Shown: piece after piece, positions 16,593-23,683 of the stretch
Layout: every line of letters starts with the position of its first letter
Position numbering within the stretch: the stretch's first letter is position 1
Origin: Clostridia bacterium
Lineage (GTDB): Bacteria > Bacillota > Clostridia > Oscillospirales > Acutalibacteraceae
Direction of reading: 5' to 3'
Length of the DNA stretch: 40,333 bases
Assembly (NCBI GenBank): GCA_017415025.1
Contig: JAFQJH010000015.1
Span: 1-40,333 of the forward strand
The notes under the pieces: model-generated
Told to the model about the DNA's origin: nothing
The model's database searches: none
The model's input: only the letters and a program-made list of their open reading frames with translations
Made by a program: the position numbers and the translations under genes

Positions 16593-16844
16593 ATGGCACG
16601 AATAACAGTTGAAGAGATTTACAACGGCGAAAAGTACGGCGTGATGAGCGCGGCGATGGCGGAGTATCTCAAGGACGGCCGTCCGGCAGAGTACGATGAG
16701 CGGACGTGGGTGGAGATGCTGCTCGTCAAGCATGCGCTGATCGCAGCAGACAAAATGAAATTAGAGGGCGACTCGATATCGGGAATGACCGATGCAGAGT
16801 CGTCCTCTTCTTATGTGAGGTGGGATGAACATGACAACGCTTGA
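16593..16844 (+). CDS. small hypothetical protein of the cargo segment
   Basis: This 83-aa protein starts MARITVEEIYNGEKYGVMSA; the ATG at 16593 is preceded by AAAGGAGGTG with ideal spacing. It is acidic and helical, with a serine-rich C-terminus. I do not recognise a family, but it recurs in style with the DUF6809 gene that overlaps its 3' end, and such pairs are common cargo in clostridial mobile elements. GC content here is clearly higher than in the defence operon. Confidence 0.7.
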   Translation: MARITVEEIYNGEKYGVMSAAMAEYLKDGRPAEYDERTWVEMLLVKHALIAADKMKLEGDSISGMTDAESSSSYVRWDEHDNA

Positions 16845-17115
16845 AGATCTGTACTACGGCAACATCAACCCATGCGAACGTGATATGAAGCGCGGATCGC
16901 GAATGGACAAGCTGGTGAAGCTCATCTGCAAAAACGAGGAAAGCCTCATGTCCACACTCACCGAACAGCAGAAAGAAAATTTCGAGAAGTTCAAGGACTG
17001 CCAAAGTGAGATCTGTGACCTCACGGCTCGCCAGGCGTTTACAGACGGATTCATCCTGGCGACGCGGATCATGGTCGAGGTCATGGACGGTATGGAAACG
17101 GTGGAAGAGATCTAA
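16831..17115 (+). CDS. DUF6809-type small protein
   Basis: This 94-aa protein begins MTTLEDLYYGNINPCERDMK. The LEDLYYGNINPCE opening is what I recognise as DUF6809, small helical proteins frequent in clostridial genomic islands; no function is known. I chose the ATG at 16831 because GAGGTGGG ends 7 bases upstream; an ATG at 16825 would touch the RBS. The gene overlaps the previous one by 14 bases and is followed by a strong terminator, so the two form the end of a transcript. Confidence 0.75.
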   Translation: MTTLEDLYYGNINPCERDMKRGSRMDKLVKLICKNEESLMSTLTEQQKENFEKFKDCQSEICDLTARQAFTDGFILATRIMVEVMDGMETVEEI

Positions 17116-17128
17116 CCTCTTCTGCCGT

Positions 17129-17160
17129 GGGTGCGGCCCGGTGCCGCGCCCTTTACCTTT
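17129..17160 (+). terminator. intrinsic terminator after the DUF6809 gene
   Basis: GGGTGCGGC (17129-17137) pairs with GCCGCGCCC (17143-17151; one G-U pair) around a 5-base loop, followed by TTTACCTTTT. It would end the transcript that may begin at the defence-operon promoter, since no clear terminator was seen between 1452 and here. Confidence 0.75.
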
Positions 17161-17184
17161 TGCAAAAAATAGTGTAAAATAGTA

Positions 17185-17215
17185 TTGACTCTGACGTAAC
17201 GTTATAGTGTATGAT
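17185..17215 (+). promoter_or_regulatory. MerR-type promoter with 19-bp spacer and dyad operator
   Basis: TTGACT (17185-17190) and TATGAT (17210-17215) are separated by 19 bases, the over-long spacing typical of MerR-activated promoters. An imperfect dyad (13-bp arms 17185-17197 and 17199-17211, nine of thirteen positions symmetric, centred on 17198) fills the spacer. The TipAS regulator starting at 17233 presumably binds here and controls itself. Confidence 0.7.
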
Positions 17216-17232
17216 ATACCCGAGGTGAAGAT

Positions 17233-17973
17233 ATGAAACTACAGATCAAAGAATTTGCCGAGCTCACCGGTGTCAGCGTGCGCACATTGCATTACTACGA
17301 CGAGATCGGTTTGCTGAAGCCGAGCTATGTCGATGAGCAAAACGGCTATCGGTTTTACGATGAAGCATCTTTGGACCGGATGCAGGAGATACTGTTCTAT
17401 CGTGAACTGGATTTTTCACTGAAAAGCATTGCAGAGATCCTCGCCTCGCCGAACTACGATAAACAAAAAGCGCTTGCAGAGCAGAAGCGGTTGCTGACGC
17501 TGAAGAAAGATCGGCTGGAACGGCTGATTGCAGCTCTGGAACAAGCAGAAAAAGGAGAGATTACAATGAGCGCATTTGACAACAGCGAATACGAGACTGC
17601 CCGTCAGCAGTACGAGGACGAGGCAAAGCAGCGTTGGGGTTGCACCGACGCCTACAAAGAGAGTCAGGCAAAGACCGCCGGTTACTCCAAAGATAAGTGG
17701 AACGACGTGCTCGCAGGAATGAACGATGTCTTTGCCGAATTTGCCGAGTGCAAGAACTGCGGCGAGAGCGCCGATAGCGATACGGCACAGCGGCTCGTCA
17801 AGAAACTGCAGAACTACATCACGGCGAATTTTTATCACTGCACCGATGACATCCTCACAGGTCTCGGACAGATGTACGTCTGCGACGAGCGGTTCAAGAA
17901 CAACATCGACAGTCACGGTGAAGGCACCGCGGAATTTGTTGCCGAAGCCATCAGAATCTATTGCAAGAAGTAA
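17233..17973 (+). CDS. MerR-family regulator with TipAS-type ligand-binding domain
   Basis: The 246-aa protein has an N-terminal MerR winged HTH (ELTGVSVRTLHYYDEIGLL, then NGYRFYDEASLDRMQEILFY), a linking coiled coil (about residues 75-110) and a C-terminal TipAS-like domain starting near residue 116 (YETARQQYEDEAKQRWGCTD and onward). TipAS domains bind macrocyclic thiopeptides and other drugs and switch the promoter by DNA twisting. GAGGTGAAG lies just before the ATG. The gene has its own MerR-type promoter and its own terminator. No efflux pump is adjacent, so its target besides itself is not visible. Confidence 0.88.
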   Translation: MKLQIKEFAELTGVSVRTLHYYDEIGLLKPSYVDEQNGYRFYDEASLDRMQEILFYRELDFSLKSIAEILASPNYDKQKALAEQKRLLTLKKDRLERLIAALEQAEKGEITMSAFDNSEYETARQQYEDEAKQRWGCTDAYKESQAKTAGYSKDKWNDVLAGMNDVFAEFAECKNCGESADSDTAQRLVKKLQNYITANFYHCTDDILTGLGQMYVCDERFKNNIDSHGEGTAEFVAEAIRIYCKK

Positions 17974-17979
17974 TCACAA

Positions 17980-18013
17980 ACGCCATCGGAAATTCCGATG
18001 GCGTTGGCTTTTT
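17980..18013 (+). terminator. terminator after the MerR/TipAS gene
   Basis: ACGCCATCGGAA pairs with TTCCGATGGCGT as an almost perfect palindrome with essentially no loop, followed by TGGCTTTTTC, 7 bases after the stop codon. Confidence 0.75.
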
Positions 18014-18033
18014 CACGGATTAAAAACTGCTCC

Positions 18034-18049
18034 ACAGTAGACAAAGAAA
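18034..18049 (+). repeat. near copy of the 16-bp direct repeat (candidate internal attachment site)
   Basis: ACAGTAGACAAAGAAA differs at two of sixteen positions from the exact repeats at 1313 and 25021. It lies right after the MerR terminator and right before the ncRNA promoter, at the boundary between the defence/cargo segment and the integrase module, as an internal junction between two tandem elements would. Confidence 0.35.
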
Positions 18050-18065
18050 AACATGCAAAAATTTT

Positions 18066-18094
18066 TTGACAAATAATTTTTTCTGTGTTAAGAT
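18066..18094 (+). promoter_or_regulatory. sigma-A promoter of the small RNA
   Basis: TTGACA (18066-18071), a 17-base spacer, then TAAGAT (18089-18094). No open reading frame follows; transcription would start near 18101, at the first hairpin of the RNA described next. Confidence 0.65.
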
Positions 18095-18100
18095 AGAGCA

Positions 18101-18237
18101 CCCACGAGGCCGTGGGATAAAAATTGAAATACAAAAGGGGCAATTCAAAGACTTATACATACATGTACAATACGAACTAGCTGGGATGCAGACTGCACCC
18201 CTCGTTTCGTTGTGCATGGATGTGTAGGTCTTTTTTT
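18101..18237 (+). ncRNA. candidate structured small RNA of the mobile element
   Basis: Between the promoter and a run of seven Ts lie about 137 bases without a coding frame but with strong pairing. A perfect hairpin CCCACG/CGTGGG is at 18101-18116 and a weaker AATTG/CAATT hairpin lies near 18122-18145. A long stem pairs 18150-18165 with 18215-18230 (15 of 16 pairs counting two G-U) and encloses a GGG(A)TGCA/TGCACCC hairpin at about 18183-18200. The long stem runs straight into T7, so it would double as the terminator. I do not recognise a described RNA family. It precedes the repeat array and the excisionase gene, so roles in copy control, excision control or antisense regulation are possible. 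Confidence 0.5.
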
Positions 18238-18273
18238 ATTTTTTCTGCGCATAGAGGTGCCCGATTTTTCCTT

Positions 18274-18701
18274 TGTATAAGTAGAGGGATAAATATTTTT
18301 TGTTCTGCCTGTGCATAGAGCTGTTTATTTTTCGGCTTGAAAAGTGAAGAAACTTTTTGAAGTTTGGTTGTAGGTTGCCTTGTGAATTCCCATGTATAAG
18401 TGAAGGGATAAATTAATTTTTTGTAAACAATCAAAAATATTGGTTGTCAACTATATAATTTTTTCCTTTGTACAAGTGAGGGGATAAAAAATTTTCCGCT
18501 CAACTGTCCTTTGAATTGCCATGAAAAGTGAGAGGATATTTTTCTTGGTTGTAGGTGGTGCATTTTTTCGACTTGAAAAGTAAGGGGATAAATTTTTGCG
18601 CATAAACAACTGTCTGAAGTCCCATGGAAAGTGAGAGGAGAATTTTTCAAGAGGGTGTGCAATATGGAATTTTCATTCCTGTACTAATGAGGAATTGATT
18701 T
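18274..18701 (+). repeat. array of eight degenerate repeats upstream of the excisionase gene
   Basis: A motif of the form TGTATAAGTGAGGGGATAAA, usually followed by a T run, recurs at about 18274, 18336, 18391, 18467, 18519, 18571, 18623 and, weakly, 18677. Start-to-start distances are 62, 55, 76, 52, 52, 52 and 54 bases. Some linkers are also related: GGTTGTAGGT at 18366 and 18546, and a CAACTGTC...CCATG segment before units 5 and 7. The stretch is AT-rich and noncoding. The regular spacing resembles protein-binding iterons (replication, excision or integrase arm sites). It is not a CRISPR: the repeats are degenerate and short and the linkers are partly shared. Confidence 0.6.
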
Positions 18702-18757
18702 CAAACGCCACCAATACATAGGCGCAAGCCTAAAAAATCTATCAGGAGGTAAACAAA

Positions 18758-18961
18758 ATGAAAAAATCAATCTACCAAAACTACGATGACCTGCCGCTGT
18801 TTCTCAACGCGGAACTGGTCGCCAAGGTGCTGGGTGTGGCACCGTCATCGGCCTACGAGCTGATGCACGAGAAAGGGTTCCCGGTCATCCGTGTCGGCAA
18901 TCGCTTGATCGTGCCGAAAGAAAAATTCAGAGAGTGGGTGGACAGCCACTTTACAAAGTGA
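18758..18961 (+). CDS. AlpA/Xis-type excisionase, MerR-like HTH
   Basis: This 67-aa protein is a single DNA-binding domain of the excisionase family: FLNAELVAKVLGVAPSSAYE (about residues 13-32), then GFPVIRVGNRLIVPKEKFRE. Such proteins bend DNA at attachment sites to favour excision by a tyrosine recombinase, or activate int genes as AlpA does. CAGGAGGTAAACAAA gives an ideal ribosome binding site. The gene is immediately downstream of the repeat array and 1.2 kb upstream of two integrases, which supports an excision role. Confidence 0.85.
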   Translation: MKKSIYQNYDDLPLFLNAELVAKVLGVAPSSAYELMHEKGFPVIRVGNRLIVPKEKFREWVDSHFTK

Positions 18962-18993
18962 AGGAGGGATGAAAAAGATTGCGGTGATGCCGT

Positions 18994-19455
18994 ATGAAGT
19001 ACAACCGATATCCAAAGCGCGACGCGGTGAAAAATTATTTTCCGCTGCCCAACGAAATTTTTTGTTTGGATCTCTCGGCGGGTGAAATCGCAGTGTATGC
19101 ATATCTGATGTACTGTGAGGACAGGAAAACCTTTCAGTGCCACCCAAGCTACAAGACGATCGGCTCGGCGGTGGGACTGAGCAAGAACACCGTGAAGAAA
19201 CACATCGACGGATTGGTTGCAAAGCAGCTCATCACCACTGAGCCGACCAGCGTGATCACGAAGAACGGACAAAAGCACAACGGCACCTTGCTCTACACGA
19301 TCCGCCCGATTCAAGAGGCGGTGGAGTACCGTTACCAACAGCAGCTCATGCACTTTCAAACGGAGATGTGCAGACAAAAAGCGCTCGAAAAACTGGAGAA
19401 TTTCGACCGAATCCAAGGGTCGAAAATCAAGCAGGTGAAAGAGTCGGGGTCGTAA
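18994..19455 (+). CDS. winged-helix protein of integrative elements (HTH_36-like, replication-type)
   Basis: The 153-aa protein opens with basic residues, then has a winged helix (LSAGEIAVYAYLMYCEDRKT, then SYKTIGSAVGLSKNTVKKHI and DGLVAKQLITTEP) with a beta wing. It ends in a glutamine- and lysine-rich helix. This plan matches the HTH_36-type proteins next to excisionases in Firmicutes integrative elements, which are usually annotated as replication initiators or regulators. GGAGGG lies upstream but about 27 bases from the ATG at 18994, so an alternative start cannot be excluded. It sits 32 bases after the excisionase gene and is probably cotranscribed with it. Confidence 0.72.
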   Translation: MKYNRYPKRDAVKNYFPLPNEIFCLDLSAGEIAVYAYLMYCEDRKTFQCHPSYKTIGSAVGLSKNTVKKHIDGLVAKQLITTEPTSVITKNGQKHNGTLLYTIRPIQEAVEYRYQQQLMHFQTEMCRQKALEKLENFDRIQGSKIKQVKESGS

Positions 19456-19652
19456 ACGACCCTCGACTCACACCACAGCGGACGGCAACGCCGACCGCAC
19501 AAGGGTTTTCGGCATTTTGAAGATCGGGACGAATTGGGGTTGTTTGGAAAGGATGGGGGTTACGTTAAGAGCAGTAAAATGCGAAAAGCCCCATTTTGCA
19601 AGGAAAATCATAGGCGCTGTGATAGGGGTTACAGCAAAAAAGGAGAATTATT
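19456..19652 (+). other. noncoding stretch with an inverted repeat, weak oriT candidate
   Basis: There is no convincing gene in these 197 bases. An AAAATG/CATTTT inverted repeat with a 10-base loop lies near 19576-19597. GGGGTTAC occurs twice, near 19557 and 19624. Inverted and direct repeats next to a ribbon-helix-helix gene are the usual shape of a transfer origin, but no relaxase is in the window, so this is only a possibility. Confidence 0.2.
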
Positions 19653-20057
19653 ATGGAAAACAACAAGAAAATCAAGTTTCCGCTTTGGGTGACACCCAAA
19701 ACAATGGAAACGGTAAAAGAAATGTACAAAGACGATGACTGCCGAAGTCAATCTGAGTTTATTGAAAAAGCCATTCGGGCATACGTCGGTTACCTTCGGG
19801 CAGACAACAGTCCGGGGATGCTGCCGAACTATATGGTCTCGACGATGAAGGCGATCGTGGACAGCAGCGACACTCGAATGTGCAGAATGCTGTTCAAACT
19901 GGCGGTGGAGATGGCGATCATGATGAACGTCCTTGCCGCCTACTGTGATGTGGAAGAAGAAAGTCTCGCTAACCTTCGTCAAGAGTGCATCAACGAAGTG
20001 AAACGAATCAACGGTACGCTCGGCTTCGAGGATGCTTACCATTGGCAAAAGGACTGA
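19653..20057 (+). CDS. ribbon-helix-helix-like small protein (MobC/CopG-like start)
   Basis: The 134-aa protein starts MENNKKIKFPLWVTPKTMET, a short strand followed by helices (SQSEFIEKAIRAYVGYLRAD). This is the ribbon-helix-helix layout used by CopG/Arc repressors and mobilisation accessory proteins. The remainder is helical and methionine-rich (MCRMLFKLAVEMAIMMNVLA). AAAGGAGAA precedes the ATG at good distance. It lies 92 bases upstream of the first integrase and is probably in its operon. It may be a regulator of integration or a relaxosome-like accessory protein; no relaxase is nearby. Confidence 0.7.
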   Translation: MENNKKIKFPLWVTPKTMETVKEMYKDDDCRSQSEFIEKAIRAYVGYLRADNSPGMLPNYMVSTMKAIVDSSDTRMCRMLFKLAVEMAIMMNVLAAYCDVEEESLANLRQECINEVKRINGTLGFEDAYHWQKD

Positions 20058-20149
20058 GGAAGTTCTCAAAACTGTTTCGGCAAAGTCGCTGGATATTCCA
20101 AAAGAGTTGTGGTATGTTGTTGTGCTGACAAGGAAAGGAAATGAGAACT

Positions 20150-21307
20150 ATGGCAAACAGAAGACCTGCGGGCGACGGAATGGTTCGGCAGAAGAAGCGC
20201 GGCCAATGGGAAGGGCGCATCACCGTCGGTCACAAGAGCGACGGCAAGCCGATCTTCCGTTACGTCTACGGCAAGACGCAAAAGGAAACCCTTGAAAAAC
20301 TGCATCAGCGCATCGAGGACTACCGCGGCGTGGAGCTGACCGAGGACAGCAAGATGACCCTCGGCGAGTGGCTCGACCGATGGCTCAACGAGTATATGAT
20401 CTTCACCATCCGCGAGAGCACCTGGGACAGCTACGCTTCGATGATCCGTATGCACGTGAGGCCCTACCTCGGCGATAAGCCGGTGGCGTTCATCACCACC
20501 GCCGACGTGCAGAGAATGTATAACAAGATCAAAAAGAGCGGTCGGCGAGAGGCACATCCTCTTCGCGGATACGAGCTGGCCGACAGCACGGTGCGCAGTG
20601 TTCACATGATGCTCCACGAAGCCATGGACGCGGCGGTGAGAGAACGGCTCATCGTCAAGAACCCCACCGACGGCACCACCATCCCGAAAAACAATTACGC
20701 ACCCAAGCAGATACTCACCGAAGCACAGCTGGAAAAGTTTATGAGCATCGTGATGCAGGACGAGGTGTGGCGCGACTTCTTCTACACCGAGCTGACCACA
20801 GGACTGCGCCTCGGTGAGATCTGCGGACTGCGGTGGTCGGACTTTGATGAAGCCACGGGACGGCTGAAGATCTCGCGGACGGTGAAGAAAAAGAAAGGCG
20901 GTGTGACCTGGGGTGATACCAAGACCGAAACGGGAATGCGTAACATCCTGCTGCCGCCGAGCACCGCGGAGATCCTGCGAGAGCGAAAGAAAACAGCAAT
21001 GAGTGAATGGATCTTCCCGAACATCTATAGACCTGAGGAGGCGATGCATCCCGAGTATCCCTACAACCGTATGAAAACCTTGCTGAAGCAAGCGGGACTA
21101 CCGCTGATACGCTTCCACGATCTGCGCCACACCTTCGCCACCCACGCGCTGACAGGCGGCGTGGATGCGAAAACGCTGTCCCGAATTCTAGGCCACACCA
21201 ACGCCAGCTTCACGCTGGACACCTACACCCACGTGACCACCGACATGCAAAAGCGAGCGTCGGGCATCGTCGGTGGGTTTATGGAAGACTTGATCATAAA
21301 GGAGTGA
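20150..21307 (+). CDS. tyrosine recombinase/integrase 1 (AP2-type arm-binding domain)
   Basis: This integrase has about 385 residues. The start at 20150 gives MANRRPAGDGMVRQKKRGQW, aligning with the start of the second integrase; an in-frame ATG at 20141 is also possible because the AAGGAAAGG stretch suits both. Residues 1-55 are the AP2-like arm-binding domain (QWEGRITVGHKSDGKPI), about 70-165 the SAM-like core-binding domain, and the rest the catalytic domain. Visible catalytic residues: first arginine in TTGLRLGEICGLRW, HDLRHTFATH (HxxR), LGHTN and the tyrosine in TLDTYTHV. It would catalyse strand exchange between attachment sites. It ends 5 bases before the second integrase gene. Confidence 0.93.
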   Translation: MANRRPAGDGMVRQKKRGQWEGRITVGHKSDGKPIFRYVYGKTQKETLEKLHQRIEDYRGVELTEDSKMTLGEWLDRWLNEYMIFTIRESTWDSYASMIRMHVRPYLGDKPVAFITTADVQRMYNKIKKSGRREAHPLRGYELADSTVRSVHMMLHEAMDAAVRERLIVKNPTDGTTIPKNNYAPKQILTEAQLEKFMSIVMQDEVWRDFFYTELTTGLRLGEICGLRWSDFDEATGRLKISRTVKKKKGGVTWGDTKTETGMRNILLPPSTAEILRERKKTAMSEWIFPNIYRPEEAMHPEYPYNRMKTLLKQAGLPLIRFHDLRHTFATHALTGGVDAKTLSRILGHTNASFTLDTYTHVTTDMQKRASGIVGGFMEDLIIKE

Positions 21308-21312
21308 GATAA

Positions 21313-22770
21313 ATGGCAAAACGCAGACAAAACGGAAAAGGTACTCTCCGTCAACGAAAGGACGGACGATGGGAAGGTCGTGTGGTGGTTGGCTACGATG
21401 ACAAGGGCTTGCCCATCACCAAAAACGTCCTCGCTCATACCAAGACCGAGTGTGCAGAGAAGCTTGAAAAACTGAAAGAGGAATACCGACCGCCGAGTAC
21501 GCGGTGCAAGCCGGACATGCTGTTCGGCGACTGGATGGAGTTCTGGTATGAGAATTACTCCAAGCCTGCCATCCGACCGCTGACTCAGCGAAACTACGAG
21601 AACCGAATCTACGACCACATCATCCCCGAGATCGGCAAGATACCGCTGAACAAGCTGACGCAGAACGACCTGCAACAGTTCTATGCACGGCTGAAACGAA
21701 ACGGACGAAAGCAATACGTTGAAAAATACGGCCCAGGACTGTCCGACCGTATGGTGCGCGCCTGCCACGCAAGTTGCAGAATGGCACTTGAAAAGGCGGT
21801 GGCAGAGGGACTGATACGAGTCAATCCTGCCATCGGCTGTAAACTGCCGCCGAAGAAGGCGCGGGAGATGCAGGTGCTGACAAAGGACGAACTACAGAGG
21901 TTCCTCATCCAGGCCAAAGAGGACGGCTACTACGAACTGTTCCTGTTGGAGCTGGGCACGGGAATGCGCCGAGGGGAGCTGATGGGACTGCAATGGGATG
22001 ATCTCAACTTCCAAACGGGCGAGCTTCAAATCGTTCGCCAGGCGTGTGCTGTGAACGGCAAGATCGAGATTTCCGTGCCGAAAACAAAAAGCTCCATCCG
22101 CACGGTGGTACTGCCGCCGTCGCTGGTGGAGGTGCTGAGAAAATATAAGGAGACAATCAACTCGCGCTGGATGTTCCCGTCGCCGCAAAATCCCGACGTG
22201 CCGAGGTATCCCACGTCCGTTGGTGATATCCTGTCGCTTCTCCTCAAACGGGCGGGATGCAAGCACGTGCGGTTTCACGACCTCCGCCATACCTTCGCCA
22301 CGATGGCGCTGGAAAACGGCATGGACGTAAAAACTTTGTCAGCAACGATAGGTCATGTTTCAGCCGCGACGACACTTGATATTTACAGCCACATGACAGA
22401 CACGATGCAGATGCAGGCGGCGGTGAGTATTGACCGCAAAATCGGCGGTACAAACGCGCAGATGCCCGTGGTAGAGCAAACACCCGAGAGGACGGCGAAA
22501 TCGCCCGTAAACGCCCCGTGTGTGCCCACAGAGCCGCATCCCGAGCCGATACCAAGAAAGATACGCAAAAGCGGCACCGGATGTGTGTATCAGATCAACG
22601 ATCACCTTTGGGAAGGCAGCTTCTTCCCAAGACTGCCGAACGGAAAACGAAAGAAATTCAACGTCTATGCTGAAACGAAAGAGCAGTGCGAAATCAAACT
22701 CGCCGAAATGATAGAACGTGTGAAAGCGGAGATTGCGGAAGAGAAGGAACGGCTTAAAGCTGAACAGTAA
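21313..22770 (+). CDS. tyrosine recombinase/integrase 2 with duplicated arm-binding domain
   Basis: The 485-aa integrase has an N-terminal AP2-like domain (GKGTLRQRKDGRWEGRVVVG), a core-binding domain and a catalytic domain with GTGMRRGELMGLQW, HDLRHTFATM, IGHVSA and the tyrosine in TLDIYSHM (near residue 359). Beyond the normal end, after a proline-rich linker (about 375-415), residues about 418-485 repeat the N-terminal domain pattern: SGTGCVYQINDHLWEGSFFP, then NVYAETKEQCEIKLAEM against N-terminal NVLAHTKTECAEKLEKL. A second arm-binding domain at the C-terminus is unusual. It forms a tandem pair with integrase 1, so the element may need both recombinases. Confidence 0.93.
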   Translation: MAKRRQNGKGTLRQRKDGRWEGRVVVGYDDKGLPITKNVLAHTKTECAEKLEKLKEEYRPPSTRCKPDMLFGDWMEFWYENYSKPAIRPLTQRNYENRIYDHIIPEIGKIPLNKLTQNDLQQFYARLKRNGRKQYVEKYGPGLSDRMVRACHASCRMALEKAVAEGLIRVNPAIGCKLPPKKAREMQVLTKDELQRFLIQAKEDGYYELFLLELGTGMRRGELMGLQWDDLNFQTGELQIVRQACAVNGKIEISVPKTKSSIRTVVLPPSLVEVLRKYKETINSRWMFPSPQNPDVPRYPTSVGDILSLLLKRAGCKHVRFHDLRHTFATMALENGMDVKTLSATIGHVSAATTLDIYSHMTDTMQMQAAVSIDRKIGGTNAQMPVVEQTPERTAKSPVNAPCVPTEPHPEPIPRKIRKSGTGCVYQINDHLWEGSFFPRLPNGKRKKFNVYAETKEQCEIKLAEMIERVKAEIAEEKERLKAEQ

Positions 22771-22776
22771 TGACAT

Positions 22777-22820
22777 CACGGCACTCTCTTACAATGAAAG
22801 AGTGTGCCGTGAGTTGTTTG
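22777..22820 (+). terminator. terminator after the integrase pair
   Basis: CACGGCAC and CTCTT pair with AAGAG and GTGCCGTG (one bulged base), followed by AGTTGTTTGTTT. It closes the integrase operon before the divergent composition of the AbiEi-like unit. Confidence 0.7.
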
Positions 22821-22857
22821 TTTAAGTTTTGAACATCCTAAAAGTAGAACGCGGTTG

Positions 22858-22910
22858 TTGTCAAGTAAAATCGGATTTTACTTGACAATCTGTGGTTGCG
22901 TGAGTATAAT
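22858..22910 (+). promoter_or_regulatory. perfect promoter overlapped by a 31-bp palindrome (AbiEi-type operator)
   Basis: TTGACA (22882-22887), 17 bases, TATAAT (22905-22910) is a full-consensus promoter. A perfect inverted repeat with 15-bp arms TTGTCAAGTAAAATC and GATTTTACTTGACAA around one G covers 22858-22888 and includes the -35 box. AbiEi antitoxins repress their own operons by binding inverted repeats at the promoter, so this is the expected operator of the gene starting at 22948. Confidence 0.8.
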
Positions 22911-22947
22911 AGTAGCAGTGAAACTATGTAAAGGAGGTGCAGAATAA

Positions 22948-23655
22948 ATGAAAAGCAATCCGGTTGTAAAGAATGCTCTTACTGAGTTCAAAGAAAACGA
23001 ATTGATCGTTGCAAGCAAACTGTATAGAGAGAAGCTGTCTGGACTAATCGGCGAGGCAGCATATTATAAAACGCTCCAGAGAATGTGCGAATCGGGAGAA
23101 CTCGTCAAAATAGCGAAAGGCACGTATCATTTGCCCAAGGTGAGCAAGTACGGAATCGTTTCGCCGTCAGAAAAAGAAATCATATCTGCTTTCACTGAAA
23201 ACGAAACGGGAACGGTCGTCGGCTACTCGTTGTATAACGCTTTGAATTTAACAACACAGATTTCCAAAACGATAACCGTTATGTCATCTGCGCTTGAAGG
23301 ATTAACCAAATCTATCCGAAACGTTGTCGTTCATCAAGTGCCTTTGGAATTCTCTCGAGAAATCACTAATATGGTTCACGGATTGGAAGTCTTGCAAAAC
23401 TTCAGCACAATACAGGACATTAATTTTTCTGCATTCCTTGCCTATACGGAACAGTTGGCAAGTTCTTTTGACGCCGAAGCATTTAGAAAGGTTATCTCAA
23501 TAAAGAATTATAAAAAATCGACGATATCATTTATGCGAGAGATATTGAATTATTATCAAGTCGAGAATGATCTCGATGCATATTTATCGAATTTGTCAGA
23601 GTACAAACATCCGAAAATGCAAGAGTTGTATGAAGCCGTAGGGCTTTCTCGATGA
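22948..23655 (+). CDS. AbiEi-like antitoxin/regulator (DUF6088 type)
   Basis: This 235-aa protein has an N-terminal winged helix (YYKTLQRMCESGELVKIAKG, about residues 39-58, then TYHLPK) and the AbiEi-like middle with SPSEKEIISAF, VVGYSLYNALNLTTQIS and a beta-rich NVVVHQVPLEFS. In AbiE abortive-infection systems this protein represses the operon and antagonises a nucleotidyltransferase toxin. Here no AbiEii nucleotidyltransferase follows; the next gene, 28 bases on, encodes a different, HEPN-like protein. AAAGGAGGTGCAG gives a strong RBS. The family call is good; the toxin pairing is inferred from the operon. Confidence 0.78.
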   Translation: MKSNPVVKNALTEFKENELIVASKLYREKLSGLIGEAAYYKTLQRMCESGELVKIAKGTYHLPKVSKYGIVSPSEKEIISAFTENETGTVVGYSLYNALNLTTQISKTITVMSSALEGLTKSIRNVVVHQVPLEFSREITNMVHGLEVLQNFSTIQDINFSAFLAYTEQLASSFDAEAFRKVISIKNYKKSTISFMREILNYYQVENDLDAYLSNLSEYKHPKMQELYEAVGLSR

Positions 23656-23683
23656 TTTCATCACACTATAGAGGGGGAAAAAT

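Noticed and set aside
18274-18701. CRISPR array
   Set aside because: The repeats are degenerate, about 20 bases long with uneven linkers that share sequence among themselves, and there are no cas genes.
19517-19738. 73-codon open frame before the ribbon-helix-helix gene
   Set aside because: No ribosome binding site, an unlikely protein composition, and an overlap with the well-supported gene at 19653.
20066-21091. 341-codon open frame on the minus strand
   Set aside because: It lies antisense to integrase 1, whose catalytic motifs are intact; it arises from the GC-rich codon pattern of the real gene.
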